Origin: Hyphomonadaceae bacterium UBA5336
Lineage (GTDB): Bacteria; Pseudomonadota; Alphaproteobacteria; Caulobacterales; Hyphomonadaceae
DNA length: 64,000 nt
Direction of reading: 5' to 3'
Assembly: GCA_002408125.1 (NCBI GenBank)
Contig: DHQO01000023.1
Span: forward strand, 296,048-360,047
Shown here: positions 35,872 through 44,824 of the stretch, piece by piece
Layout of the letters: the number at the start of each line of letters is the position of its first letter
Position numbering within the stretch: position 1 is the stretch's first letter
The notes under the pieces: generated by a model
Told to the model about the DNA's origin: nothing
The model's database searches: none
What the model saw: the letters and a program-made list of their open reading frames with translations, nothing else
Position numbers and translations under genes: made by a program

Positions 35872-38037
35872 ATGAAGAATTTACAGGTCGGCGTTGCATC
35901 CATCGCTCTATTCTGGTGGGGGCAGGCCTTTGCTCAGGAGATGCCGGATCAACCGGGCGCAGATGCTTCGGGGGCGGAAGAAACACTGTCCCTGGAGCAG
36001 GTTACGGTGCAGGCCCAGCGCCGGTCGGAACGTCTGGTCGATGTGCCGATCTCTGTCTCGACAGCCTCTCCAGCCGATCTTGAACTGGCGGGGCCGGAAT
36101 CGATCGAGAATCTGACGAAGATCACACCGGGGATCTACCTGCAGCGGGCCTCATACGGTCTGTCGCCCACAATCCGTGGCGTCGGCTCGACACTCGCGGC
36201 CTCAAGCGGCGAGCAGAATGTCGGCCTGTATGTTGATGAAATCTACTATCCGACGCCCACCGGAAATATCTTTGACCTGGCCAGCGTTGAGAGCGTCGCT
36301 GTCCTGAAGGGACCGCAAGGGACCCTGTTCGGGCGCAATGCCACCGGCGGCGCCATCCTGGTCCGTACACTCGATCCGGATTTCACGCCGGCGGGCCGGT
36401 TCAACATCTCCTATGAGCGCTTCGACCAGCTTCGTACGAGCGGCTATCTCAACATGCCGGTCAACGACAAGGTGGCTGTCAACGCTTCGCTCGCCTACCG
36501 CAAGTCGGAAGGTTATGTCGAAGACCTGATGACCGGTGAAAAGACCGATGAAGGGGAGAACTTCACCGCGCGAGGAAAGCTCCTCTATCAGCCCAACGAT
36601 GTTTTCTCCCTCGTCCTCACGGTCGCGCACGCGGAATTCAGTGATCCCAGCGGCACAGGCTTTCGCGCCCTTCAGCCGGCACCTCTCGTTCAGGCGCTGG
36701 GAGGCGGCGTGATCGCAACCGATCGCTACGATTCTTCCTATGCGACCAAACAGGAAATCGAGACCACGTTTGATGAGTACAGCGCACGCGCGCGGTGGGA
36801 CATCTGGGGTGGGACGCTGTCCTCATTTACCGCATATCTGAAGAATGATCTTGTCGCTGTCACCGACCTGACGGGTTCCTATGTGCCCTATAGCCTGGAG
36901 CTGAGCACCAATACCGATACGTTTACCCAGGAGGTGAACTTTGCGTCGGACGACAGTCAGCCTTTCAGCTATGTCGTGGGCGTATACTATTTCAAGAATG
37001 AAGGTGGCCTGCCATATGCCATTCAGAATGGTGATCCCCTGTTCTTCAACAAGTATGATGACTGGTCGGCATCTGTATATGCCGACGGGACCTACACATT
37101 CGGCAACTGGTCCCTGATCGCCGGCCTTCGGTATACGTATGAGGAAATCTCTGCCGATACCGGTTTTGGCGCCACCATGGAAAACGGCACCTACACCCGC
37201 TTCCAGGAAGATGAGGACGGGCAGCTCACGCCGCGTCTCGGCCTTCGCTATGCGCTCAACGATAACAGCAATATCTACGCGACCTATAGCCGAGGCTATA
37301 AAAGCGGCAGGTTCGATCGCAGCTCGCCAACCGGGCCCGGCGTCGATGCCGAGACCGTCGATGCTTTCGAAGTCGGCTTCAAGACTGCGACAGGCAACTA
37401 CACCTTCAACACCGCTGCCTTCTATTATGACTACAGCGACACGCAGGTGAACGCGACAATCACGATGCCCGGCGGCGCCATTGTCACCGAGCTGTTCAAC
37501 GCACCGAAGTCCGAGATCTACGGACTCGAGGCCGACACAACCATACGCCTGAGCGACAATTTCGATCTTTCGGCTGCGGCCGCCTACACACACGCGCGTT
37601 ATGAAGACTTCCCCTTTGCGCCGGGCTATGTGGTCGATCCGACCGATCCGGCGACCCTGGGCGGGCTCCTGTTCTCGAATGTCAGTGTGGATGCCAGCGG
37701 CAATCATATGGTGCGCTCGCCGGAGCTCACAGCAAGTGGGACACTCAGCTATCACACGCCGATCGGCAGCAACAAGGAACTCGTGGTCACGCTGTCACCG
37801 TATTATAGCAGCGAGGTCTATTTCACCTTCGACAACAGTCTGAGCCAGGATGCGTATACGACGCTCGACGCGGCAGCGACACTGACGGTGAATGACAATC
37901 TCAGCGTCTCCATTTTCGGTCGCAACCTGACCGACAGCGATCACAAGGTGGGGGCAGGGCAGAACTCCCTGTCATTTGAGAATGCGACCTTCGCGAAGCC
38001 GAGGACCTATGGCGTCTCGCTTGGCCTCTCATTCTAA
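35872..38037 (+). CDS. TonB-dependent outer-membrane receptor
   Basis: The 721-residue receptor has a signal peptide ending FAQEM, a plug opening with LEQVTVQAQRRSERLVDVPIS, then GPQGTLFGRNATGGAILV, and a barrel ending in LGLSF. GGGAGG seven bases before the ATG at 35872 decides the start. It stands first in a plus-strand series followed by two crotonases, an SDR and the thiolase-like/DUF35 pair, so it probably imports the compound those enzymes process. Ligand unknown. Confidence 0.92.
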   Translation: MKNLQVGVASIALFWWGQAFAQEMPDQPGADASGAEETLSLEQVTVQAQRRSERLVDVPISVSTASPADLELAGPESIENLTKITPGIYLQRASYGLSPTIRGVGSTLAASSGEQNVGLYVDEIYYPTPTGNIFDLASVESVAVLKGPQGTLFGRNATGGAILVRTLDPDFTPAGRFNISYERFDQLRTSGYLNMPVNDKVAVNASLAYRKSEGYVEDLMTGEKTDEGENFTARGKLLYQPNDVFSLVLTVAHAEFSDPSGTGFRALQPAPLVQALGGGVIATDRYDSSYATKQEIETTFDEYSARARWDIWGGTLSSFTAYLKNDLVAVTDLTGSYVPYSLELSTNTDTFTQEVNFASDDSQPFSYVVGVYYFKNEGGLPYAIQNGDPLFFNKYDDWSASVYADGTYTFGNWSLIAGLRYTYEEISADTGFGATMENGTYTRFQEDEDGQLTPRLGLRYALNDNSNIYATYSRGYKSGRFDRSSPTGPGVDAETVDAFEVGFKTATGNYTFNTAAFYYDYSDTQVNATITMPGGAIVTELFNAPKSEIYGLEADTTIRLSDNFDLSAAAAYTHARYEDFPFAPGYVVDPTDPATLGGLLFSNVSVDASGNHMVRSPELTASGTLSYHTPIGSNKELVVTLSPYYSSEVYFTFDNSLSQDAYTTLDAAATLTVNDNLSVSIFGRNLTDSDHKVGAGQNSLSFENATFAKPRTYGVSLGLSF

Positions 38038-38127
38038 ACCCGGGCGGCGCCGTCCCGATCTCGACGGGATGGCGCCCCACATCGAGGTTGGTGACCGGCG
38101 GGTCTGCAAGAACACAGAAGGAAAGCG

Positions 38128-38907
38128 ATGAGCGAGTACACAACGATCAGCGTCGTCCACGATGGAGCGGTCGACTGGCTGACCCTGAACCGGCCCGAGC
38201 GCCTCAACGCCCTGAACGGAACCATGGTGGAGGAGCTCTGGGACTATTTCAGCGGCTTGCAAACGGACTACTCACGCCGGGTCGTGATCATGCGCGGCGC
38301 TGGCAAGGCATTCTGCGCCGGCCTCGACCTAGTCTGGTTCAATGAGTCCGGAAACGGCGGAATGCCGCGAGGCGAAACCGAGGAAGGGCAGGGTCCGTCT
38401 CTTGCCGATATCGTCCTGAAAATGCGGTCGTGTCCCCAGGCTGTCGTCTCACTGGTAAACGGAGCGGCTTGTGGCGGTGGATTCAGCTTTGCCCTTGCAT
38501 CAGACATCCGCATCGCGAGCCGCAGCGCCAAGATGAATGTGGCTTATGTCAAGATCGGCCTGTCCGGATGCGAGCTTGGAACCAGCTATTTCCTGCCGCG
38601 AATGCTTGGCACGTCTGTCGCGGCCGAGCTGATGATGACAGGCCGGTTCATTCACGCCGATCGCGCGCTCGCTCTGGGGCTCGTCTCCGAGGTGGTCGAT
38701 GACGACCAGCTTGAGGATGCAGCGCGCGCCCTGATCGAAGACCTGCTGGCCGCATCGCCGAAGGGCCTGCGCAAGACCAAGGAGGTGATGACCCGCGCAT
38801 CGGAAATCGAGGATCTAGCAGCAGTGATTGCTCTGGAGGAGCGCACGCAGATGGCCTGCATGGACCCCAGCTCATTTGCCCCCAAGGTCAACAAGGCGAA
38901 GGCCTGA
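38128..38907 (+). CDS. Crotonase-family protein lacking both hydratase glutamates
   Basis: This is a 259-residue crotonase fold with oxyanion motif FCAGLDL and CGGGFSFALASD. Where enoyl-CoA hydratase has its two catalytic glutamates this protein has Ser and Tyr (GGGFSF and AYVKIGL). It instead has GCELGTSYFLPR, as in several EchA-like proteins of unknown reaction. It should bind a CoA thioester but may not be a simple hydratase. It is 90 bases after the TonB receptor and 146 bases before another crotonase. Confidence 0.88.
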   Translation: MSEYTTISVVHDGAVDWLTLNRPERLNALNGTMVEELWDYFSGLQTDYSRRVVIMRGAGKAFCAGLDLVWFNESGNGGMPRGETEEGQGPSLADIVLKMRSCPQAVVSLVNGAACGGGFSFALASDIRIASRSAKMNVAYVKIGLSGCELGTSYFLPRMLGTSVAAELMMTGRFIHADRALALGLVSEVVDDDQLEDAARALIEDLLAASPKGLRKTKEVMTRASEIEDLAAVIALEERTQMACMDPSSFAPKVNKAKA

Positions 38908-39053
38908 AAAGGGCTAGGGTGAGCCATTCCACCGGCTCATGCCCAGCGCCGCGATGGAAGTTGATTCAATGCATGAGGTCGGGCGAGGCTGGAGCATAAA
39001 TGTAAGGATTGGCGGTCTCTGACGGTCAATACAAAAAGGAAGGAATGGGGAGC

Positions 39054-39971
39054 ATGACCACGCAGGGACGCGAGTACGAACAGGTCCTCTATGAGGAGAC
39101 CGCCCCGAAAGTCGCTCGAATTGTCATGAACCGCCCCAGCCGCAGCAATGCCCAGGGCATCACCATGACGTATGAGTTGGATGATGCGCTCAAACGTGCC
39201 TGCTTTGATGACAGTATCAATGTGATCATCCTGGCAGCCTCGGGGGATCATTGGAACTCCGGTCATGACATTAGCGGTGAAGGGCCGAACAATCCCTCCC
39301 CGGACGAGATCACGAGCCTGTGGGGCAGCTCATATCACGGGAAGGGCTGGGAAGGCTTTTATGCCCGCGAAAAGGAAATCTACCTGGAAATCAGCGAGCG
39401 CTGGCGTAACGCGCCCAAGCCGACCATCGCCGAAATCCAGGGTTCGGTGATTTCGGGCGGGATGATACTCGCCTGGATGTGCGATCTGATCGTGTGTTCC
39501 GATGATGCTCGGTTCCGCGATGCAACGGCCGCCGAAATGGGGATCGCTGGTGTCGAGTTCTGGCAGCACCCTTACGAGATGAGCGTTCGCAAAGCCAAGG
39601 AATGGCTGATGACCGGCGGCTGGATGACGGCGCAGGAGGCTGAACGACATGGCATGGTCAACCATGTCGTGCCGCGCGAGGAATTGTCAGGCAGGACGCT
39701 GGAACTGGCCCGGAACATCGCTGCCAACAATCCTTTCACCATGAAACTGGTGAAACAGGCCATGAATTTCGCGCAGGATCAGATGGGACGAAAAGCGGCT
39801 TCTGACTTCGGATTCCACCTTCACCAGATCGGCCACATGCAGGCGATGCTCGTCAATGGGGTGCCGATCGATATCGACAGCCTGCCACCCAAGATGCGTG
39901 AGGTCGCCCGCAAGACTCTTGCTGCACGCGACGCCGCAAACGATGCGGCGACCAGCGCGCTGTCCGAATAG
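39054..39971 (+). CDS. Crotonase-family protein, divergent active site
   Basis: The 305-residue protein shows the crotonase fold with NSGHDISGE as the first oxyanion segment and ISGGMILAWMCD as the second. Neither catalytic glutamate of enoyl-CoA hydratase is at its usual place. The insertion PNNPSPDEITSLWGSSYHGK after the first motif and GIAGVEFWQHP are distinctive. The start is taken as the ATG at 39054 with GGGGAG close by; an ATG at 39045 with AAGGAAGGA is almost as good. It lies between another crotonase and an SDR in the same direction. Confidence 0.87.
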   Translation: MTTQGREYEQVLYEETAPKVARIVMNRPSRSNAQGITMTYELDDALKRACFDDSINVIILAASGDHWNSGHDISGEGPNNPSPDEITSLWGSSYHGKGWEGFYAREKEIYLEISERWRNAPKPTIAEIQGSVISGGMILAWMCDLIVCSDDARFRDATAAEMGIAGVEFWQHPYEMSVRKAKEWLMTGGWMTAQEAERHGMVNHVVPREELSGRTLELARNIAANNPFTMKLVKQAMNFAQDQMGRKAASDFGFHLHQIGHMQAMLVNGVPIDIDSLPPKMREVARKTLAARDAANDAATSALSE

Positions 39972-40021
39972 GCCTCGCGGGTTATGGCCACCGCCAGACA
40001 TATAAAATCGATAGGAAACAC

Positions 40022-40849
40022 ATGACCGAGCTCTCTGATCGCACCGCCTTTATTACCGGCGGGGCCAATGGAATTGGGCTCGGCATTGCCCATGCCTTCG
40101 CCCGTTCCGGCGCAAGGCTTGTTCTGGTCGACCTCGACGCCGATGCGCTGGAACGCGCAAAGGCAGAGCTAAGCAAGCAAACGGATGTCTTCACCGCAGT
40201 GCTCGACGTTCGCGACCGAGATGCCTATGGCCGTCTCGCCGATGAGGCCGAAGCCAGGCTCGGCCCGGTGTCGATCCTGGTCAACAATGCTGGTGTTGCT
40301 GGCGGCGCGCCCTCTAACAGGATGACCTACGAGCTTTGGGACTGGGGAATGGGGATCAATCTGGACGGGGTGATCAACGGGGTTCAGACTTTTCTCCCGC
40401 GTATGCTCGAACGTGGTGGCGGCGGTCACATCGTGAACACCGCCTCAGCGGCCGGTCTGTTCGCCGGATCGGGCAATACGCTCTACTGCACCGCCAAATT
40501 CGCTGTTGTGGGCATGAGCGAGTCCCTCAGCGTGGAACTTGAGCCGCTTGGTATTGGCGTCAGCGTCTTGTGTCCTGGCCCGGTCGCAACGGGGATTGTC
40601 GCCCGGACGCGCGCTTTCCAGCCGAAGGTCACGAGATCAATGTCCGGCGAACAACGCAGCAAGGCATTCGCACGCAACGAACAGGCAATACAAGCGCTGG
40701 CAAACGGGGTTCAACCAGACCTTGTCGGCGAAATGGTGCGCGATGCTGTCGAGGCAAACCGCCTCTTCATTCTGACCGACCGCCTGGTCGAGGAACCAAT
40801 CAAGGTCAGAACTCGGGCATTGCTTAAAGCTATGCCTTCCGTGACATGA
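40022..40849 (+). CDS. Short-chain dehydrogenase/reductase (paralogue 3 of 3)
   Basis: The 275-residue SDR has TGGANGIG, NNAGVAGG and catalytic YCTAK. Its middle region (YELWDWGMGINLDGVINGVQ) and VLCPGPVATGIVAR mark it as a paralogue of the SDRs at 23608 and 27528. AGGAAA precedes the ATG. It follows the crotonase at 39054 by 50 bases and precedes the thiolase-like gene by 216 bases, so it may oxidise a hydroxyacyl-CoA made there. Confidence 0.9.
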   Translation: MTELSDRTAFITGGANGIGLGIAHAFARSGARLVLVDLDADALERAKAELSKQTDVFTAVLDVRDRDAYGRLADEAEARLGPVSILVNNAGVAGGAPSNRMTYELWDWGMGINLDGVINGVQTFLPRMLERGGGGHIVNTASAAGLFAGSGNTLYCTAKFAVVGMSESLSVELEPLGIGVSVLCPGPVATGIVARTRAFQPKVTRSMSGEQRSKAFARNEQAIQALANGVQPDLVGEMVRDAVEANRLFILTDRLVEEPIKVRTRALLKAMPSVT

Positions 40850-41065
40850 GCCTGCTTCGATCATCTGCCTCTCAAGGCGCCAGTGGGACAGCAGGTCGGC
40901 ATGCCCTGCCGGCATCTGGCAACCAGACTAGGAATTTGATGGTGCAGACCAGACTTCGGAAGTGTGATCTCAAAACTGCAGCGCGCCAAATGCAAGCGCT
41001 GCGGAGACAAAACAGCGCCACGACATGTCGAGTTTGTTGGCCTGCGATCGAGGAGCAATGTTGAC

Positions 41066-42256
41066 ATGAGTAATCGTAGTCTGCGGGGGAAGGTGGCCGC
41101 GGTCGGTGTGGGCGAAACGACCTATTACCGACACAGTCAGGCGCCGGAAGCCGAGTTCGTACTGTGTCTGAAGGCCATCCTTGCAGCTTGTAGCGATGCC
41201 GGGATTGACCCGCGCGATATCGACGGTTTTGCGTCCTTCAGCGATGATCGCAATGATCCGATGGCGCTTGCGACAGCGCTCGGCATTCACGAGCTGCGAT
41301 TCTCGAACATGCAGTGGGGCGGCGGCGGTGCTGGTGTTGCCGGGGCCCTGGCGAACGCCTCGGCGGCGATCGTCAGCGGCCTGGCAGATTGTGTCGTTGT
41401 TCACCGCGCCCTCGCACAAGGGCAGTTCGGCCGTTTTGGGCAGGGCGCGCAAGTTCCCATGGTTCCCGGCGAATACGCGCTCTCGCTGCCCTATGGCCAG
41501 ATGTCGCCAGCTCAGTTTTTCGCGCCCAAAGCCATGCGCTTCATGCACGACCACAATGTCGGACAGGAAGCGCTTCGGGCGATCGCCATGGCATCCTATC
41601 ATCATGCACAGGCCAATCCGCGCGCTGTCATGTATGGTCGTCCGCTGACGGAGGAAAAATACGACGAATCCCGCTGGATTGCCGAACCCTTCCATCTTTA
41701 TGATTGCTGCCAGGAAAATGATGGCGCGGCCGCGATCATCCTGGTGTCGGCCGAGCGGGCGCGGGATCTCCAGCAGACCCCGGCCTTTGTTCTCGGCGCA
41801 GCAATGGGGTCGACCTTCCGCGTGCCGAGTTCGCCCTCGTCGACTTTCGCTGCGCCCGATCTCGGCAGCTCGCATTTCAAGCAATGCGCCAGGCGCCTCT
41901 ACGAAATGGCCCAGCTTGAGCCGGAGGATGTCGATGTCGTCCAGTGCTATGAAAACTTCACCGGCGGTGTCCTGATGTCACTGGTCGAACACGGCTTTTT
42001 CGAGCCGGAGGAAGCCATGGATTTCCTGAAGCTTGAAAATCTGATCGCGCCGACCGGGAAGCTGCCGCTGAACACCAGCGGTGGCAATCTGGCTGAGTGT
42101 TACATGCATGGCCTTGGCCTGCAGATCGAGGCGATCCGGCAGGTCAGGGGCCAGTCAACAAGTCAGGTGCCCAATGTCGATGTTTCGCTCGGGGTCGGCG
42201 GCCCGATGTCACCGCCTGTCAGCACAATTCTATACGGTTCGGAGGCCACTCTCTGA
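41066..42256 (+). CDS. Thiolase-like lipid-transfer protein without the nucleophilic cysteine (Ltp2-like aldolase candidate)
   Basis: The 396-residue protein has the SCP2-thiolase fold, but where active thiolases have NNNCSTGSS it has MQWGGGGAGV (82-91), so the nucleophile is missing. Later it has DVVQCYENFTGG, with a tyrosine where Ltp2-type retro-aldolases have a conserved one, and NTSGGNLAECYMHG at the C-terminal motif. Known Ltp2-like proteins cleave a carbon-carbon bond of a hydroxyacyl-CoA side chain together with a DUF35 partner. Here the DUF35 gene follows with a one-base overlap, as in those systems. The ATG at 41066 follows GAGGAGC by about nine bases. Confidence 0.82.
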   Translation: MSNRSLRGKVAAVGVGETTYYRHSQAPEAEFVLCLKAILAACSDAGIDPRDIDGFASFSDDRNDPMALATALGIHELRFSNMQWGGGGAGVAGALANASAAIVSGLADCVVVHRALAQGQFGRFGQGAQVPMVPGEYALSLPYGQMSPAQFFAPKAMRFMHDHNVGQEALRAIAMASYHHAQANPRAVMYGRPLTEEKYDESRWIAEPFHLYDCCQENDGAAAIILVSAERARDLQQTPAFVLGAAMGSTFRVPSSPSSTFAAPDLGSSHFKQCARRLYEMAQLEPEDVDVVQCYENFTGGVLMSLVEHGFFEPEEAMDFLKLENLIAPTGKLPLNTSGGNLAECYMHGLGLQIEAIRQVRGQSTSQVPNVDVSLGVGGPMSPPVSTILYGSEATL

Positions 42257-42768
42257 TGTCGAATTATTCAATTCCCGACGGCTCGCCCTCAAAACCAGGC
42301 AAGGAGAGCAAAGGCACAGCTTCCAACGCCAAATACTATCTTCCCGCCGGAATGCCGGCACCGCTGGCCGAGCCGGCCGCATTGTTCGGCCCGTACTGGG
42401 AAGGCACGCGCAATGAGTTGCTGAAGGTGCAGCGCAATCCCGAGACAGGTGTGTACCAGTGGCCCCCCCAATGGATCGCCTATGACACGCAGAGCTTCGA
42501 TCTGGAATGGGTTGAGGTTGAAGCCAGGGGCCTGATCTACAGTTGGACCCGCGTCTGGCACCCAATTCACCCGGCAATGAAGGATGCCGTTCCCTACCTC
42601 ATCGTGGTCGTCGAACTGCCCCATGCCGGAGGTGTGCGGATGCTGGGAAACCTGCTCGGCGATCCGCTGCAGGATGTCGAGATCGGGGCTGAAGTCGAGG
42701 CCGTGTTCGAGCATCACAATGATGCCGAGCCGCCATATACTTTGGTTCAGTGGCGTGCCAGCACGTAA
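42256..42768 (+). CDS. DUF35 OB-fold protein, partner of the thiolase-like protein
   Basis: The 170-residue DUF35 protein has a rubredoxin-like N-terminal part, here QRNPETGVYQWPPQWIAYD with no zinc-binding cysteines. A C-terminal OB-fold (ARGLIYSWTRVWHP, YLIVVVELPHAGGVRMLGNL) follows. Such proteins form complexes with thiolase-fold aldolases or degradative thiolases and help CoA-substrate binding. It overlaps the stop of the preceding gene by one base, so the two proteins are almost certainly made together. Confidence 0.85.
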   Translation: MSNYSIPDGSPSKPGKESKGTASNAKYYLPAGMPAPLAEPAALFGPYWEGTRNELLKVQRNPETGVYQWPPQWIAYDTQSFDLEWVEVEARGLIYSWTRVWHPIHPAMKDAVPYLIVVVELPHAGGVRMLGNLLGDPLQDVEIGAEVEAVFEHHNDAEPPYTLVQWRAST

Positions 42769-42876
42769 AATCCAGACCTGCGCGGGTGACTGTCAGCTTC
42801 GAACTGCTGTGTCCGAGAATGAACGAGGTCGGCCTGACTGATCAAATGCGTCGGAACGCAGCCTGCATTTCCCGCG

Positions 42877-44412
42877 TCATCTCCGCTGCCAGGCGCCTCG
42901 CTTTGAGTGCAGGTCTTCAGGAAGGAGATCCTGTGGCATGTTCTGGTAGCATACAGGTCGTAGAAAGCGGCGGATGGATAGCGTTCCCACGGACGTTGCC
43001 CCGAAATTCGTCGAGGCCGGATAGGGTCCGCCATGAATCATGGCATCGGCCACCTCTACGCCCGTCGGAAATCCGTTGGCCAGGAGCCTGCCGGCCTTTT
43101 CCTCGAGTACCGGGAGCAGGGTGGTGGCCAGCTCATGATCGCCCTGATCAAGCTGGAGTGTGCAGGTGAGCTGTCCGTTCAAGGCTTCTGCAATCTCCGT
43201 GTACTCTTCGGAATTCGACAGGGTCACCACTATTCCAAGTGGTCCGAAAACCTCTTCTGACAGGGTCGGGGTATCCAGCCATGCCCGCGCTGTCGTTTGG
43301 AAGAGCGCGTATCCTGCAGATCGACCTTCACCGGCCAGACCGCCTAACGCTTCAACACCGGTAAGTTCAGCGGTTCGTCTGCAGCCAGCGCGGTAAGCCC
43401 TGGCGATATTGTCTGTAAGCATGGTTGTGGTCGATGCCGTGGCAAGAACGCTGCGCACGCCAGCGATGAAAGCAGCTTCGTCGTCCTCCGGAAGAATAAC
43501 CATGCCTGGCTTCGTGCAGAATTGGCCGACGCCGAGGGTCAGGGATGCCGCCCAGCCTTCGCCGATCTGGACCGCACGGGCTTTCGCGGCGTGCGGTAAG
43601 ACAAAGACGGGATTCAATGATCCCAATTCCCCATAAAAGGGAATGGGGTCGGGGCGGGTTGTGCAGAGATCGAACAGCGCGCGACCGCCGGCAAGGCTAC
43701 CTGTAAAGGCGACTGCCTTGATCGCGGGGTGCTGCACCAACGCTGTTCCGGTCTCGTGATTGTCACTCTGGACCAGCGAAAACACGCCCTTAGGGAGATT
43801 GCAGGCCTCTATCGCCGACAGGATTGCTTCAGCAACAATCTCACAGGTGCCCGGATGACCGCTGTGACCCTTGACCACAACCGGGCATCCGGCAGCCAGG
43901 GCCGCCGTTGTGTCTCCGCCGGCTGTAGAGAATGCCAGCGGGAAATTGGACGCCCCAAAGACTGCGACCGGCCCAACGGGTCTTTGAATGAGCCGCAGAT
44001 CAGGCCGGGGGGTTGGCTTACGCTCAGGAAAAGCTGCGTCATGACGCCGATCCAGATAGTCGCCCTGCATGATGTGATCGGCAAAGAGCCTTAGCTGCCC
44101 TGTGGTGCGGGTGCATTCACCTTCCAGCCGCGCAATAGGCAGGCCGCTTTCGCGTGATGCCATGTCCGTAATATCTTCGACTCGCGTGTCGATTTCCCAT
44201 GCCATTCTGCGAAGCAGTTTGGCCCGGTCTTCCCTTGACGTTTCGGCAAAGGCGCGAAAAGCGAGCCCCGCTTGGGTGCAGGCCTTGTCGACGATATCCG
44301 CGCTGCCTTCGCAGATCATGCTTGCCGGTCCTTTGGCCGGTGACGAGGAAAATGTACTGGTTGAGCCAATTCTGTCTCCGGCGACCAGATGCTGCCCATG
44401 CGGTGAATACAT
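42877..44412 (-). CDS. NADP-type aldehyde dehydrogenase (ketoglutarate-semialdehyde-dehydrogenase-like)
   Basis: The 511-residue aldehyde dehydrogenase has VFGASNFPLAFSTAGGDT (151-168), a feature of the subgroup with 2,5-dioxovalerate dehydrogenases. It also has general base E262 (YGELGSLNP) and nucleophile C299 (VGQFCTKPG). Relatives oxidise dioxovalerate or other semialdehydes. In this meta-cleavage context it may oxidise an aldehyde product, which is inference. Its start at 44412 lies 100 bases from the repeated 16-bp operator at 44511, and it is divergent from the hydratase at 44825. Confidence 0.9.
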   Translation of the reverse strand: MYSPHGQHLVAGDRIGSTSTFSSSPAKGPASMICEGSADIVDKACTQAGLAFRAFAETSREDRAKLLRRMAWEIDTRVEDITDMASRESGLPIARLEGECTRTTGQLRLFADHIMQGDYLDRRHDAAFPERKPTPRPDLRLIQRPVGPVAVFGASNFPLAFSTAGGDTTAALAAGCPVVVKGHSGHPGTCEIVAEAILSAIEACNLPKGVFSLVQSDNHETGTALVQHPAIKAVAFTGSLAGGRALFDLCTTRPDPIPFYGELGSLNPVFVLPHAAKARAVQIGEGWAASLTLGVGQFCTKPGMVILPEDDEAAFIAGVRSVLATASTTTMLTDNIARAYRAGCRRTAELTGVEALGGLAGEGRSAGYALFQTTARAWLDTPTLSEEVFGPLGIVVTLSNSEEYTEIAEALNGQLTCTLQLDQGDHELATTLLPVLEEKAGRLLANGFPTGVEVADAMIHGGPYPASTNFGATSVGTLSIRRFLRPVCYQNMPQDLLPEDLHSKRGAWQRR

Positions 44413-44824
44413 GTCGTGAGACTCCCTTCTCTGCGTCCGCAGTGTCTTGTTTGATCTTCGTCCTGGACGGGCCGGAGCCGAGCTGTTTCATGGCAGCTCC
44501 GATTGCATCGTGTATTGATCGTTACATAATTTTGAGTGGACGAAAAGAGGTTTGCTCGTGAATGCGCATCGCACAAGTATGCCAATATTTATTGCTTGAA
44601 ATAGGTCTTTCGGCGTCTGAGGCCGGATGAAATGTCTCCTGAAACCACCGCATCACTTGACGATAAGATTGGGTAAATGTAGGGTTCGATACAGAGAAAA
44701 TTACCAAGAAGGACAGGGCGGAAATCGTTTTGATCAGGCGGCGTTTCAGACATTCCGACGGATGCCTCATATCGGCTGTGATGGGGGCGCGGTGCGACGC
44801 CAGGTCTGCGCAAACGGTGTCGAG
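44413..44824. promoter_or_regulatory. Divergent promoter region of aldehyde dehydrogenase and hydratase
   Basis: This 412-base stretch carries the operator copy at 44511-44526 and an A/T-rich stretch around 44520-44600 suited to a promoter. No gene was recognised in it. Confidence 0.5.
44511..44526. promoter_or_regulatory. Operator copy 1 of TGTANYGWTYGWTACA
   Basis: TGTATTGATCGTTACA matches the perfect-arm copy at 62101-62116 at 13 of 16 positions. It lies between the divergent aldehyde dehydrogenase and hydratase genes. Confidence 0.5.

Noticed and set aside
40009..40015. CGATAGG before the SDR at 40022 as a third LuxR-type site
   Set aside because: It coincides with the AGGAAA ribosome site and lacks the flanking CC/GG of the other copies.
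40964..41065. N-terminal extension of the thiolase-like frame
   Set aside because: The thiolase fold begins after 41066, where a ribosome site is present.
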